Part shown: one piece after another, positions 44,673 through 53,098 of the stretch
Position numbering within the stretch: the stretch's first letter is position 1
Layout of the letters: every line of letters begins with the position of its first letter
Source of the DNA: Pseudomonas sp. dw_358
GTDB taxonomy: Bacteria; Pseudomonadota; Gammaproteobacteria; Pseudomonadales; Pseudomonadaceae
Length of the DNA stretch: 64,000 nucleotides
Assembly (NCBI RefSeq): GCF_018449655.1
Contig: NZ_JAAVUX010000015.1
Span: 62,001 to 126,000 of the forward strand
Reading direction: 5' to 3'
Made by a program: the position numbers and the translations under genes
The notes under the pieces: model-generated
Seen by the model: the letters and a program-made list of their open reading frames with translations, nothing else
Told to the model about the DNA's origin: nothing
Database searches by the model: none

Positions 44673-46109
44673 TCAGCTTTCGCTCGCCACCCCAGCCTTG
44701 CGGCGCGGGATGCCCAGGCGCTGGCGGCGTTCCCACAGGCACTTGCGGCTCACGCCCAATTTGCGTGCCAGCTCGGTTTCGGTCATGTGGTCCTGGTGTT
44801 CGAGGACGAAGTGCTGGAAGTAGTCCTCCAGCGACAGGTCCTCCGTCGGCTCGTGGTTCGCGCCGGCCGCACTGTGAGGCTGCTGCGGCGGCAGGTTGCT
44901 GAAAGGATCGTCGTCCAGGTCACCCAACTCGATGTCGATGCCCAGCAGGTCGGCGGAAATTTCCGAGCTCTCGCTCAAGATCACCGAGCGTTCCACCGCG
45001 TTTTCCAGCTCACGCACATTGCCGGGCCAGGAATAGTGACGGATGGCCTGTTCGGCATCGGCCCCGAAGCGCATGTCGGGGCGGCCCATGCGCAGGCTTT
45101 GGCGTGCGAGAAACGCAGTGGCGATCTCGTTGACGTCGGTACCACGCTCGCGCAATGCCGGAAGTTTGAGAGCGATCACGTGCAGGCGGTAATAAAGATC
45201 CTCGCGGAACTGCCCCACTTTGGCCAGGCTTTTGAGATCACGATGGGTGGCGGCGATCAGCCGGACGTCGACCTTTTGCGATTGCACCGAGCCCACACGT
45301 CGGATTTCGCCTTCTTGCAGCACCCGCAGCAGTCGGGCCTGGGCCTCCAGTGGCAGCTCGCCGATCTCGTCGAGAAACAGCGTGCCACCGTCGGCCGCTT
45401 CCACCAGGCCTGCGCGCCCGGCGCTGGCGCCGGTAAACGCGCCTTTTTCATGGCCGAACAGCTCGGACTCGATCAACGACTCGGGAATGGCCGCGCAGTT
45501 GACCGATATCATCGGCGCCTTCGCGCGACGGGACAGGTTGTGCAGGGCCCGCGCCACCAGCTCCTTGCCGGTACCCGACTCGCCCTGTACCAGGACGTTG
45601 GAGTCAGTGGGTGCGACTTTGCGGATCTTGCTGTAAAGGTCGAGCATCGGCGGGCAGGAGCCGATGATGCCGATCTCGCCGTTGGCTGCCTCGGATGCGG
45701 GCTTGTCGCTGCCGGCGCTCTTGGCTGCCGGACGTTCGGCGCCAGGGACGGGGCTGTTCTGGCGATCACGCAGGATCTTGGCCACGGCCTGGAGCATTTC
45801 GTCGTGGTCGAAGGGCTTGGCGATGTAGTCCACCGCACCCATTTTCATCGAGTCGACCGCCGAGCGCAGGCTGGCGTAACTGGTCATGATCAACACGGGC
45901 GTGCCCTGGCCCAGCTTGATCAGCTCGGTACCGGGAGCGCCTGGCAGACGCAGATCGCTGACGATCAGGTCGAAGGTGGGGATGGTGAAACGTTCCTGTG
46001 CTTCCTGCACGGAACCGGCTTCGCTGACCTGGTATTGATTGCGTTCAAGAAGGCGGCGCAGGGCAGAGCGAATAATGGTTTCGTCTTCAACGATCAGGAT
46101 ATGAGGCAT
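44673..46109 (-). CDS. cbrB: Sigma-54-dependent response regulator CbrB
   Basis: A 478-residue NtrC-family regulator. The receiver domain (1-120) has phospho-acceptor Asp52 in LIVSDLRLP. The AAA+ domain (about 150-380) has Walker A GESGTGKE, the sigma-54 contact loop GHEKGAFTGA and Walker B GGTLFLDEIGEL. The C-terminus has a Fis-type helix-turn-helix (MTETELARKLGVSRKCLWER). With CbrA it controls carbon/nitrogen balance, and it activates crcZ just downstream, for which both the activator site and the RpoN promoter are visible. Its start lies 22 bases after the cbrA stop. Confidence 0.97.
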   Translation of the reverse strand: MPHILIVEDETIIRSALRRLLERNQYQVSEAGSVQEAQERFTIPTFDLIVSDLRLPGAPGTELIKLGQGTPVLIMTSYASLRSAVDSMKMGAVDYIAKPFDHDEMLQAVAKILRDRQNSPVPGAERPAAKSAGSDKPASEAANGEIGIIGSCPPMLDLYSKIRKVAPTDSNVLVQGESGTGKELVARALHNLSRRAKAPMISVNCAAIPESLIESELFGHEKGAFTGASAGRAGLVEAADGGTLFLDEIGELPLEAQARLLRVLQEGEIRRVGSVQSQKVDVRLIAATHRDLKSLAKVGQFREDLYYRLHVIALKLPALRERGTDVNEIATAFLARQSLRMGRPDMRFGADAEQAIRHYSWPGNVRELENAVERSVILSESSEISADLLGIDIELGDLDDDPFSNLPPQQPHSAAGANHEPTEDLSLEDYFQHFVLEHQDHMTETELARKLGVSRKCLWERRQRLGIPRRKAGVASES

Positions 46110-46131
46110 TGATTCGATTCTCTCGACGGTC

Positions 46132-49080
46132 TCAGTTCACAGCGGACGTCGCTACGACATGCCGCGGCAGAGTGACCCTGATGCGGGTGCCTCGCTGGCT
46201 CTTTATATCGGCCGGGCTGTCGATGGTGATCTGTCCATAATGCTCTTCAACGATGGAATAGACCAGAGCGAGGCCCAGTCCGGTGCCTTCCCCTGGCTCC
46301 TTTGTGGTGAAGAATGGTTCGAAAAGCCGGTCCATGATGTTCTTCGGAATACCACTGCCTTCGTCTTCGACGATCAGGTCCACCGTGTGTTCGCTGGCTT
46401 CGCTCTTGACCCTGACCGCACCGCCGGCGGAGGAGGCATCCCGGGCGTTGGAGAGCAGGTTGATCAATACTTGTGCCAGGCGTTGCGGGTCACCTTCGAC
46501 CCAGTGTTCGGGATTGCATAGATTATAGAACTGAACTTCGAAGTTACGTCGATTAAGGGCCAGCAAGCCGATGGCATCCTGGGCCACTTCCGCCAGGCTG
46601 ACCGGCTCGTCGCTGTGCTGGCGACTGCCAGCATGGGCGAAGCTCATCAGTGACTGGACGATGCGCGACACGCGCTTGGTCTGTTCGAGGATCTGGCTGC
46701 TGAGCTCGGTGATCTCGCTGTCTTCTTCGCGCTCCTCGCGCAGGTTCTGCGCCAGGCAGGCGATACCGGTGATCGGGTTGCCTATTTCGTGGGCGACCCC
46801 GGCCGCCAGGCGGCCGATGCTGGCCAGACGTTCGGAGTGCACCAGTTTGTCTTCCAGCATCTGCGTGTCGGTCAGGTCTTCCACCAACAGCACCAGGCCG
46901 CTGCTGCCCGGGGCCAGGGGTTCGTCGATGGCCGCCTTGTGCAGGTTCAGCCAGCGGGTCTGGCCGTCCAGGCCCAGGCGTTGTTTGTGCAAGTGCTCAT
47001 CCGGCAGGTTGATGAAGCCCAGCAGCATGGCGCGCCAAGGCTCGGCGATGGTCGCCAGGCGCGAGCCGACCACTCGTTGTGCGGCGATGCCGGTGAGGTC
47101 CTCCATGGCTTTGTTCCACATGAGGATTTCCTGGTCCTTGGCCAGCGAGCAAACGCCCATGGGCAGTTCCTGCAAGGTCTGGCGGTGATAGCGACGCAGC
47201 GCATCGAGCTCGGCGGCCAGGCCGGTCAGGCGCGAATGGTAGTCTTCCAGGCGGCTTTCGATGAAGTGGATGTCTTCGGTTACATAGTTCTCGCTGCCGC
47301 TTTTGTACGGCAGGAAGGTCTCGACCATGTCTTGCGCAACGCTGGGGCCCATCAGCCCGGACAGGTTGGCTTCGATGCGGTCGCGCAGACGTCGCAGGGC
47401 ATAGGGGCGACGTTCGTCGAACGGCAGGTAAAGGTCGCGCAGCGCCTGTTCGACTTCCCGTTGCGCGGCCTTGGCGCCCAGCGGCTTGGCCAATTGCGTG
47501 GCGAACTCCTGAGGCGATACGGCATGCAACTCGCGGCGTTGCGGTCGCCGCACGTTATCCACCGCGCAGGCCTCGGCCGCGCTGACTTCTTCACTGCTGG
47601 CGTCGGTGAACAAGGACACCAGGGTGAACACCAGCACGTTGGCGGCCAGCGAGGCGATCGCCGCCATGTGCCAACTGGTGTCGTCGAGCACATAGATCAT
47701 GTTCAGCAGCGGAATGTAGAACCCGTGCAGGTTGCCGATCAGCGGCAGCAGCATCGTCACGCCCCAGACCAGTACGCCGGCCAGCAAGCCGGCCATGAAA
47801 CCGCGACGGTTGGCGCTGGGCCAGTACAGGACCGACAGCACGCCGGGCAGAAACTGCAAGGTGGCGACGAAGGCGACGATGCCGAGGTTGGCCAGGTCCT
47901 GCCCGGTCCCCAACAGGCAGTAGAAACCGTAGCCGGCCAGGATGATGGCAACGATCAGGCCGCGCCGGGTCCACTTCAGCCAGCGATAGATGTTGCCCTC
48001 GGCCGGCGGCTGGTACAGCGGTAGCACCAAGTGGTTGAGCATCATTCCGGACAGGGCCAGTGTGGTCACGATGATCAGCCCGCAGGACGCCGAAAGGCCC
48101 CCTACATAAGCCAGCAGTACCAAGGCCGGCTGGTTGGCGGCGATGCCGATGCCCAAGGTGAAATACTCGGGGTCGGTGGTCACCCCCAGGCGCAGGCCGG
48201 CCCAGAGGATCAGCGGCACTGCCAGGCTCATCAACAGCAGAAACAGCGGCAGGCCCCAGCTGGCGCTGACCAGTGCGCGGGGGTTGAGGTTCTCGGTGAA
48301 GGTCATGTGGTACATGTGTGGCATGACGATAGCCGAGGCGAAGAACACCAGCAGAAGGGTGCGCCAAGGGCCTTCCTGAAGCGGCGTGTGCAGGGCGGTC
48401 AGGGCGGTCTGGTTCTGCAGCAGCCATTGCTCCAGCTCGTGAGGGCCATTGAACACGCCGTACAGTGCGTAGAGGCCGACCCCGCCCAGGGCGATGAGCT
48501 TGATCACCGACTCGAAGGCCATCGCAAACACCAGCCCTTCATGTTTGTCCCGGGTAGCGATGTGCCGTGAACCGAAGAAAATGGTGAACAGAATGATCAG
48601 CCCGCAGAACGACAGGGCCACGCGGTTGCGCACCGGTTCGTGAGTGAGAATGCCGATGGAGTCGGCCACCGCCTGGATTTGCAGTGCCAGCAATGGCAGT
48701 ACGCCGATGAGCATGAACACGGTGGTCAGGGCGCCGGCCCAGGTACTGCGAAAGCGGAAGGCGAACAGGTCGGCCAGGGACGAGAGTTGGTAGGTGCGGG
48801 TGATTTTCAGGATCGGATATAACAAGACCGGCGCCAGCAGAAAGGCCCCCGACACCCCCAGGTAGCAGGCCAGAAAGCCATAGCCGTACTGGTAGGCCAG
48901 CCCCACGCTGCCGTAGAACGCCCAGGCGCTGGCATAAATACCCAGCGACAGGGTGTAGGTCAGTGGATGGCGAATGATTGCCCGCGGGATCATCCCACGC
49001 TCGCTGATCCAGGCCACACCGAACAGCACCAGCAGGTAGGCGGCGCTGACCAGCAGCATCTGGGTCAGGCTAAAGCTCAT
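46132..49080 (-). CDS. cbrA: Sensor histidine kinase CbrA with SLC5-type transporter domain
   Basis: A 982-residue hybrid. The N-terminal half (about 1-500) is a sodium:solute symporter-like (SLC5) domain of some 13 helices, beginning MSFSLTQMLLVSAAYLLVLF. A soluble linker (STAC-type) and a PAS region (about 610-730, LPMGVCSLAKDQEILMWNKA) follow. The kinase has phospho-His764 in GVAHEIGNPITG and ATPase motifs LINLLSNARDA and EDEGSGIP. CbrA is reported as a histidine sensor/transporter in P. putida. An ATG six bases upstream (MPMSFS) is the alternative start. It overlaps cbrX by 11 bases. Confidence 0.97.
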   Translation of the reverse strand: MSFSLTQMLLVSAAYLLVLFGVAWISERGMIPRAIIRHPLTYTLSLGIYASAWAFYGSVGLAYQYGYGFLACYLGVSGAFLLAPVLLYPILKITRTYQLSSLADLFAFRFRSTWAGALTTVFMLIGVLPLLALQIQAVADSIGILTHEPVRNRVALSFCGLIILFTIFFGSRHIATRDKHEGLVFAMAFESVIKLIALGGVGLYALYGVFNGPHELEQWLLQNQTALTALHTPLQEGPWRTLLLVFFASAIVMPHMYHMTFTENLNPRALVSASWGLPLFLLLMSLAVPLILWAGLRLGVTTDPEYFTLGIGIAANQPALVLLAYVGGLSASCGLIIVTTLALSGMMLNHLVLPLYQPPAEGNIYRWLKWTRRGLIVAIILAGYGFYCLLGTGQDLANLGIVAFVATLQFLPGVLSVLYWPSANRRGFMAGLLAGVLVWGVTMLLPLIGNLHGFYIPLLNMIYVLDDTSWHMAAIASLAANVLVFTLVSLFTDASSEEVSAAEACAVDNVRRPQRRELHAVSPQEFATQLAKPLGAKAAQREVEQALRDLYLPFDERRPYALRRLRDRIEANLSGLMGPSVAQDMVETFLPYKSGSENYVTEDIHFIESRLEDYHSRLTGLAAELDALRRYHRQTLQELPMGVCSLAKDQEILMWNKAMEDLTGIAAQRVVGSRLATIAEPWRAMLLGFINLPDEHLHKQRLGLDGQTRWLNLHKAAIDEPLAPGSSGLVLLVEDLTDTQMLEDKLVHSERLASIGRLAAGVAHEIGNPITGIACLAQNLREEREEDSEITELSSQILEQTKRVSRIVQSLMSFAHAGSRQHSDEPVSLAEVAQDAIGLLALNRRNFEVQFYNLCNPEHWVEGDPQRLAQVLINLLSNARDASSAGGAVRVKSEASEHTVDLIVEDEGSGIPKNIMDRLFEPFFTTKEPGEGTGLGLALVYSIVEEHYGQITIDSPADIKSQRGTRIRVTLPRHVVATSAVN

Positions 49081-49246
49081 CGGCATCTCGTTGACTCTGC
49101 AGGATAAAGGTCACCACGATCAGAATCAGCCACAGCAGGTAAGGTCGATACCACGCACCCGTGGGCTCGATCCACCAATCCATGATGGCGGGGGAAAACA
49201 GGTAGATGCCTACCACCAGCAGCAGGACCAATCGATAAATGTACAT
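49070..49246 (-). CDS. cbrX: CbrX-like small membrane protein
   Basis: A 58-residue protein, MYIYRLVLLLVVGIYLFSPA, with two predicted membrane helices (about 3-22 and 34-52) and a polar tail QSQRDADEL. Its end overlaps the cbrA start by 11 bases, so cbrA translation is likely coupled to it. I recall a small gene cbrX at this place in P. putida, in a cbrXAB operon. The frame opens upstream at 49303, but the ATG at 49246 gives a clean membrane protein. Function unknown; its layout resembles the small subunits that accompany some sodium/solute symporters. Confidence 0.85.
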   Translation of the reverse strand: MYIYRLVLLLVVGIYLFSPAIMDWWIEPTGAWYRPYLLWLILIVVTFILQSQRDADEL

Positions 49247-49342
49247 GGCGGCCTCTGTGCGCAAAGGTGCGGGGGATGGTAACGGAAGTGGGGGGGGCTG
49301 CAAATGGAGGAATGGCGCTGGCCTGGATGAACTGCCTCGGTC

Positions 49343-50245
49343 CTACAGAGACAGGCCTGAGACGGAGGGTAGATCCGCCTCCGGCAATGCCTGAACCTTG
49401 GCGATACACGCTGCATCCCAATGCGCCACTCCCCAACCGAGCACCTCGGCCACGCTCGCTCGCGCCAAGCCAGCAGGCACCGCCTGGCCCAGTGCATGCA
49501 GCGCCCGCACCAGCAAGGGTGCGGCCTGGTCGGCCTGAAGCGGGGGTGAGCGGTAGCGCTTGCCCAGCTTGTGCCCATCCGGCTGGGTAATCAACGGTAC
49601 ATGCAGGTAGCGCGGTTGCGCCAACCCCAGCAGCTCCTGCAGGTAGAGCTGGCGCGGGGTCGAGTCCAGCAGGTCGGCGCCGCGCACGATGTCGGTCACC
49701 CCTTGCCAGGCATCGTCCAGCACCACGGCCAGCTGATAAGCATACAGGCCGTCACGGCGGCGAATGACAAAGTCCCCCGACTCGTGGCCCAGGTGCTGCT
49801 CGAAGCGCCCTTGGACCCGGTCGATGAAGTGGTAGGTCAGTTCCGGCACCCGCAGACGAATCGCCGCGTCGTGCGGGTCATGTCCGGCGTTGCGACAGGT
49901 GCCCTGGTAGATCCCGTGGGTGCCTTCCAGTTGTTTGCGCGAGCAGGTGCAGGCATAGGCCAGACCTTGCTGGAACAGGCGTTGGATCAGTTCTTCATAA
50001 GCGGCGTGGCGCAGGCTCTGGTGCTCGACCTCGCCGTCCCAATGCAACCCATAGTTGTCCAGGGCCTGGAGGATCCCGGCCTGAGCGCCGGCCACTTCCC
50101 GAGGTGGGTCCAGGTCTTCCATGCGCAACAGCCATTGACCGCCCGCCGCGCGCGCGTCCAGGTACGAGGCAAGGGCCGCCACCAGCGAGCCGAAGTGCAG
50201 AAAGCCACTGGGCGTGGGGGCGAAGCGTCCGATATAGGCAGTCAT
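49343..50245 (-). CDS. gluQRS: Glutamyl-Q tRNA(Asp) synthetase GluQ (GluQRS)
   Basis: A 300-residue catalytic-core paralogue of glutamyl-tRNA synthetase without an anticodon-binding domain. It has the HIGH-like region GRFAPTPSGFLHFGSLVAAL at residues 6-25, the zinc site CTCSRKQLEG..Y..TC and a KMSKS equivalent HKLGKRYRSPPL. It glutamylates queuosine at the wobble position of tRNA(Asp). The gene follows dksA with about 87 bases between, as in many gamma-proteobacteria, where dksA terminator efficiency controls it. Confidence 0.96.
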   Translation of the reverse strand: MTAYIGRFAPTPSGFLHFGSLVAALASYLDARAAGGQWLLRMEDLDPPREVAGAQAGILQALDNYGLHWDGEVEHQSLRHAAYEELIQRLFQQGLAYACTCSRKQLEGTHGIYQGTCRNAGHDPHDAAIRLRVPELTYHFIDRVQGRFEQHLGHESGDFVIRRRDGLYAYQLAVVLDDAWQGVTDIVRGADLLDSTPRQLYLQELLGLAQPRYLHVPLITQPDGHKLGKRYRSPPLQADQAAPLLVRALHALGQAVPAGLARASVAEVLGWGVAHWDAACIAKVQALPEADLPSVSGLSL

Positions 50246-50275
50246 GATGAGGTCATGGCGGGAGAACCTGAAACA

Positions 50276-50302
50276 GGAAAAGGCGCCATGAGCGCCCTTT
50301 CT
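50276..50302 (-). terminator. Terminator between dksA and gluQRS
   Basis: Minus strand AAGGGCGC, TCATG, GCGCCTTTTCCTG: eight pairs (one G-U) with a short T-run, placed between the dksA stop and the gluQRS start. In other bacteria a leaky terminator here limits gluQRS expression. Confidence 0.6.
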
Positions 50303-50332
50303 GCGAATACCGCTTGAAGAAGAGCGGTCAGC

Positions 50333-50776
50333 TTATTTGCCGACCTGCTTTTCCTTGATTTCGGCCAATGTCTTGCAGTCGATGCACAAATCGGCTGTGG
50401 GACGGGCTTCCAGACGGCGAATGCCGATCTCGATGCCGCAGGATTCGCACCAGCCGTATTCTTCGTCTTCGATCAGTTGCAGGGTCTTGTCGATCTTCTT
50501 GATCAACTTGCGCTCCCGATCGCGAGCACGCAGTTCGAGGCTGAATTCTTCTTCCTGACTGGCGCGGTCGGCGGGGTCCGGGAAGTTGGCGGCTTCGTCT
50601 TTCATGTGGTCCACGGTACGGTCCACTTCGTGCATCAGGTCCTGTTTCCACTTGTTCAGGATCTTGGTGAAGTGTTTGCGCATGGGCTCGCCCATGTACT
50701 CTTCGCCCTTGCTTTCAACGTAGGGTTCGAAGCCTTGCACAAGCTGATTGCTTTGTTGCTTTTCATTGGTGGGCAT
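50333..50776 (-). CDS. dksA: RNA polymerase-binding transcription factor DksA
   Basis: A 147-residue DksA, MPTNEKQQSNQLVQGFEPYV. A long coiled coil carries the tip motif DPADRAS with Asp67 and Asp70. A four-cysteine zinc finger follows (Cys110, Cys113, Cys131, Cys134). It works with ppGpp at the polymerase secondary channel, the same site used by GreA (13829-14305). The cysteine-containing type is present, not the zinc-free DksA2. The start at 50776 fits the family; the frame opens at 50854. Confidence 0.97.
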   Translation of the reverse strand: MPTNEKQQSNQLVQGFEPYVESKGEEYMGEPMRKHFTKILNKWKQDLMHEVDRTVDHMKDEAANFPDPADRASQEEEFSLELRARDRERKLIKKIDKTLQLIEDEEYGWCESCGIEIGIRRLEARPTADLCIDCKTLAEIKEKQVGK

Positions 50777-51023
50777 GAATTGACCGCCTCTCGCTCTACT
50801 AATCCATTGCGCAGGATGCTCCATCTCCGACACCCGCCGGCCCTGCGACTGCAAGCCGGCGAACTTACCAGATCGAATCGGGGTGCGCTACTCCCGGTTG
50901 TCGAGCCTGTGGCTGTGGGGCCTGTCGCAGGAACGTGGTTGATATCGATCGGTGGTTTGCGGAATCGTTCGGTAGAATCGCGGTTTTTCACTTCGCTTTG
51001 CACTTCCACTCAAGGGAGGCCCC

Positions 51024-52199
51024 ATGGCCCAGCTGTACAGTGCGCGCAGCCGCGACATCGAACCCTTTCACGTGATGGCGCTGCTGGCGCGGGCCAATGA
51101 GCTGCAGGCCGCCGGGCATGATGTCATCCACCTGGAGATCGGCGAGCCGGATTTCACCACCGCAGGGCCTATTATCGCGGCCGGGCAAGCGGCGCTGGCC
51201 AGCGGGCAGACACGCTATACCGCAGCCAGAGGCCTGCCGGCCTTGCGCGAGGCGATTGCCGGCTTCTACCAGACCCGACACGGCCTGGACATCGACCCCC
51301 AGCGCATCCTGGTCACCCCGGGTGGCTCGGGTGCGCTGCTGCTGGCGGCCAGCCTGCTGGTGGATCCGGGCAAGCACTGGTTGCTGGCCGACCCCGGTTA
51401 CCCCTGCAACCGTCACTTCCTGCGGCTGGTGGAAGGCGCGGCGCAATTGGTGCCGGTCGGCCCTGAGGTGCGTTATCAGCTGACCGCCGAGCTGGTTTCG
51501 CAGCATTGGAATCAGGAAAGTGTTGGCGCCTTGCTGGCATCGCCCGCCAACCCCACCGGCACAGTGCTGCGCCGCGACGAGTTGGCCAGTCTCTGCGCCA
51601 CGCTCAAGCAGCGGGGCGGCCACATGGTTGTCGACGAGATCTACCATGGCCTGACCTACGGCATGGATGCGCCCAGCGTGCTGGAAGTGGACGATGAGGC
51701 CTTTGTTCTGAATAGTTTTTCAAAGTATTTTGGAATGACCGGCTGGCGCCTTGGCTGGCTGGTGGCGCCTCCCGCTGCCGTACCTGAGCTGGAGAAGTTG
51801 GCACAAAACCTCTACATCAGTGCGCCGACCCTGGCCCAGCATGCCGCGCTGGCCTGCTTTGAACCGGCCACTCTGGAAATCCTCGAAGAGCGCCGGCACG
51901 CCTTTGCCCGTCGCCGTGACTATTTGTTGCCGGCGCTGCGTGCGCTGGGTTTCGGGATCGAGGTGGAGCCGGAGGGCGCGTTCTACCTGTACGCCGATAT
52001 CCGGGCGTTCGGCGGTGATGCCTTCACCTTCTGCCGGCATTTTCTGGAAACCGAGCACGTGGCCTTCACCCCCGGCCTGGATTTTGGCCGTTATCAGGCC
52101 GGCCATCATGTGCGTTTCGCCTATACCCAGGATCTGCCGCGTCTGGAACAGGCGGTAGAGCGCATCGCTCGCGGCTTGCGCAGCTGGAGCCCGCTATGA
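51024..52199 (+). CDS. PLP-dependent class I aminotransferase
   Basis: A 391-residue fold-type I enzyme. Motifs are HLEIGEPDFTTAG near residues 36-48, RYTAARGLPALREAIAGFY, SPANPTGTVL, VDEIYHGLTYG and the PLP lysine in LNSFSKYFGMTGWRLGWLVA near 233-252. It resembles aspartate/aromatic aminotransferases of the AspC/AlaA group in COG0436; the substrate cannot be fixed from sequence. AAGGGAGG precedes the ATG. Its stop overlaps the sfsA start (ATGA), so the two are co-translated. Confidence 0.9.
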   Translation: MAQLYSARSRDIEPFHVMALLARANELQAAGHDVIHLEIGEPDFTTAGPIIAAGQAALASGQTRYTAARGLPALREAIAGFYQTRHGLDIDPQRILVTPGGSGALLLAASLLVDPGKHWLLADPGYPCNRHFLRLVEGAAQLVPVGPEVRYQLTAELVSQHWNQESVGALLASPANPTGTVLRRDELASLCATLKQRGGHMVVDEIYHGLTYGMDAPSVLEVDDEAFVLNSFSKYFGMTGWRLGWLVAPPAAVPELEKLAQNLYISAPTLAQHAALACFEPATLEILEERRHAFARRRDYLLPALRALGFGIEVEPEGAFYLYADIRAFGGDAFTFCRHFLETEHVAFTPGLDFGRYQAGHHVRFAYTQDLPRLEQAVERIARGLRSWSPL

Positions 52200-52903
52200 T
52201 TTTCATGCCGCCTCTGGAAGAGGCCCGCCTGATAAAGCGTTACAAGAGGTTTCTCGCCGATATCGAACTCCCCAGTGGCGAGCAGTTGACCATTCACTGC
52301 CCCAATACCGGCTCGATGTTCAACTGCATGAGCGAGGGCGGCAGGGTCTGGTTCAGCCGCTCCAATGACCCCAAGCGCAAGCTGCCGGGTACTTGGGAAA
52401 TCAGCGAGACGCCGCAGGGGCGTCTGGCCTGCGTCAACACCGGGCGAGCCAATGCCCTGGTGGAAGAGGCATTGCGCGCCGGGCGGATCGAAGCGTTGAG
52501 CGGCTTTCATGCGCTCAAGCGCGAGGTCCCTTATGGCGAGGAGAACAGCCGCATCGATTTTCGCCTGGATTACGCCGAGGGGCCGGCCTACGTCGAGGTC
52601 AAGAGTGTCACCCTGGGATTCGACGGGTCGCCGGTAGCGGCCTTTCCCGATGCGGTAACCCAGCGCGGCGCCAAGCACCTGCGCGAACTGGCCAAGCTGG
52701 CGCGCCACGGGATTCGTGCGGTGCAGCTGTATTGCGTGAACCTGAGCGGGATCGAGGCCGTACGGCCGGCGGAAGAAATAGATTCGGCGTACAGCCAGGC
52801 ATTGCGGTCAGCGATCGAGGAGGGCGTAGAGGTATTGGCCTGTGGTGTCTACCTGGATGCGCAGCAGGTGTACATCGATCGCCCCTTGGCAGTGGCGCTA
52901 TAA
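52196..52903 (+). CDS. sfsA: SfsA family protein
   Basis: A 235-residue protein with the SfsA pattern: AHCPNTGSM-type motif TIHCPNTGSMFNCM near residues 39-52, RIDFRLDYAEGPAYVEVKSV near 120-139 (nuclease-like ExK) and FPDAVTQRGAKHLREL. Named for sugar fermentation stimulation in E. coli, with DNA binding reported; the ExK region suggests nuclease ancestry. The ATG overlaps the aminotransferase stop; MPPLEEARL at 52205 is a possible alternative start. It is convergent with the PrrF-like sRNA. Confidence 0.95.
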   Translation: MIFMPPLEEARLIKRYKRFLADIELPSGEQLTIHCPNTGSMFNCMSEGGRVWFSRSNDPKRKLPGTWEISETPQGRLACVNTGRANALVEEALRAGRIEALSGFHALKREVPYGEENSRIDFRLDYAEGPAYVEVKSVTLGFDGSPVAAFPDAVTQRGAKHLRELAKLARHGIRAVQLYCVNLSGIEAVRPAEEIDSAYSQALRSAIEEGVEVLACGVYLDAQQVYIDRPLAVAL

Positions 52904-52928
52904 AGCTCGGCTCAGGCAAAACGCGGGC

Positions 52929-52956
52929 AAAAAAAGACCCGGAAAAAATCCGGGTC
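52929..52956 (-). terminator. Terminator of the PrrF-like sRNA
   Basis: Minus strand GACCCGGA, TTTTT, TCCGGGTC, TTTTTTT. The T-run lies on the minus strand, so this hairpin ends the sRNA rather than sfsA, although the A-rich other side could help sfsA. Confidence 0.92.
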
Positions 52957-53042
52957 AAAAACCGTGATTAGCCTGATGAGGAGATAATCTGGAAGGTCCG
53001 ACCAAGGTCCTTCCAAGTCATCATCCAGTCTTGCGACTGGAT
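52929..53042 (-). ncRNA. prrF: PrrF-type iron-responsive sRNA
   Basis: About 114 bases on the minus strand: a 5' stem CCAGTC-GCAA-GACTGG, a second stem GGAAGGACC..GGTCGGACCTTCC, the single-stranded core GATTATCTCCTCATCAGGCT with AATCACGGTTTTTGAC, then a terminator hairpin. I recall this core as the conserved target-pairing part of P. aeruginosa PrrF1/PrrF2, which repress sodB, acnB, antR and other iron-protein mRNAs. The neighbour at 53099-53899 matches the P. aeruginosa PA4704-type gene next to prrF1. A Fur-box-like promoter lies upstream. Confidence 0.87.
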
Positions 53043-53046
53043 GCGC

Positions 53047-53076
53047 TAATAATAACCTTTCTCATTTTGCCGTCAA
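53047..53076 (-). promoter_or_regulatory. PrrF promoter with Fur-box-like operator
   Basis: Minus strand TTGACG (53071-53076), 16 bases, TATTAT (53049-53054). The spacer and -10 read CAAAATGAGAAAGGTTATT (53051-53069), which matches the 19-base Fur consensus at about 12 positions by eye. Fur bound here would cover the promoter, giving expression in low iron. Confidence 0.75.
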
Positions 53077-53098
53077 GAGCTAGTGAGAACTATTTGCA

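Noticed and set aside
52929..52956. Hairpin read as an sfsA terminator
   Set aside because: The T-run is on the minus strand, so it terminates the PrrF-like RNA.
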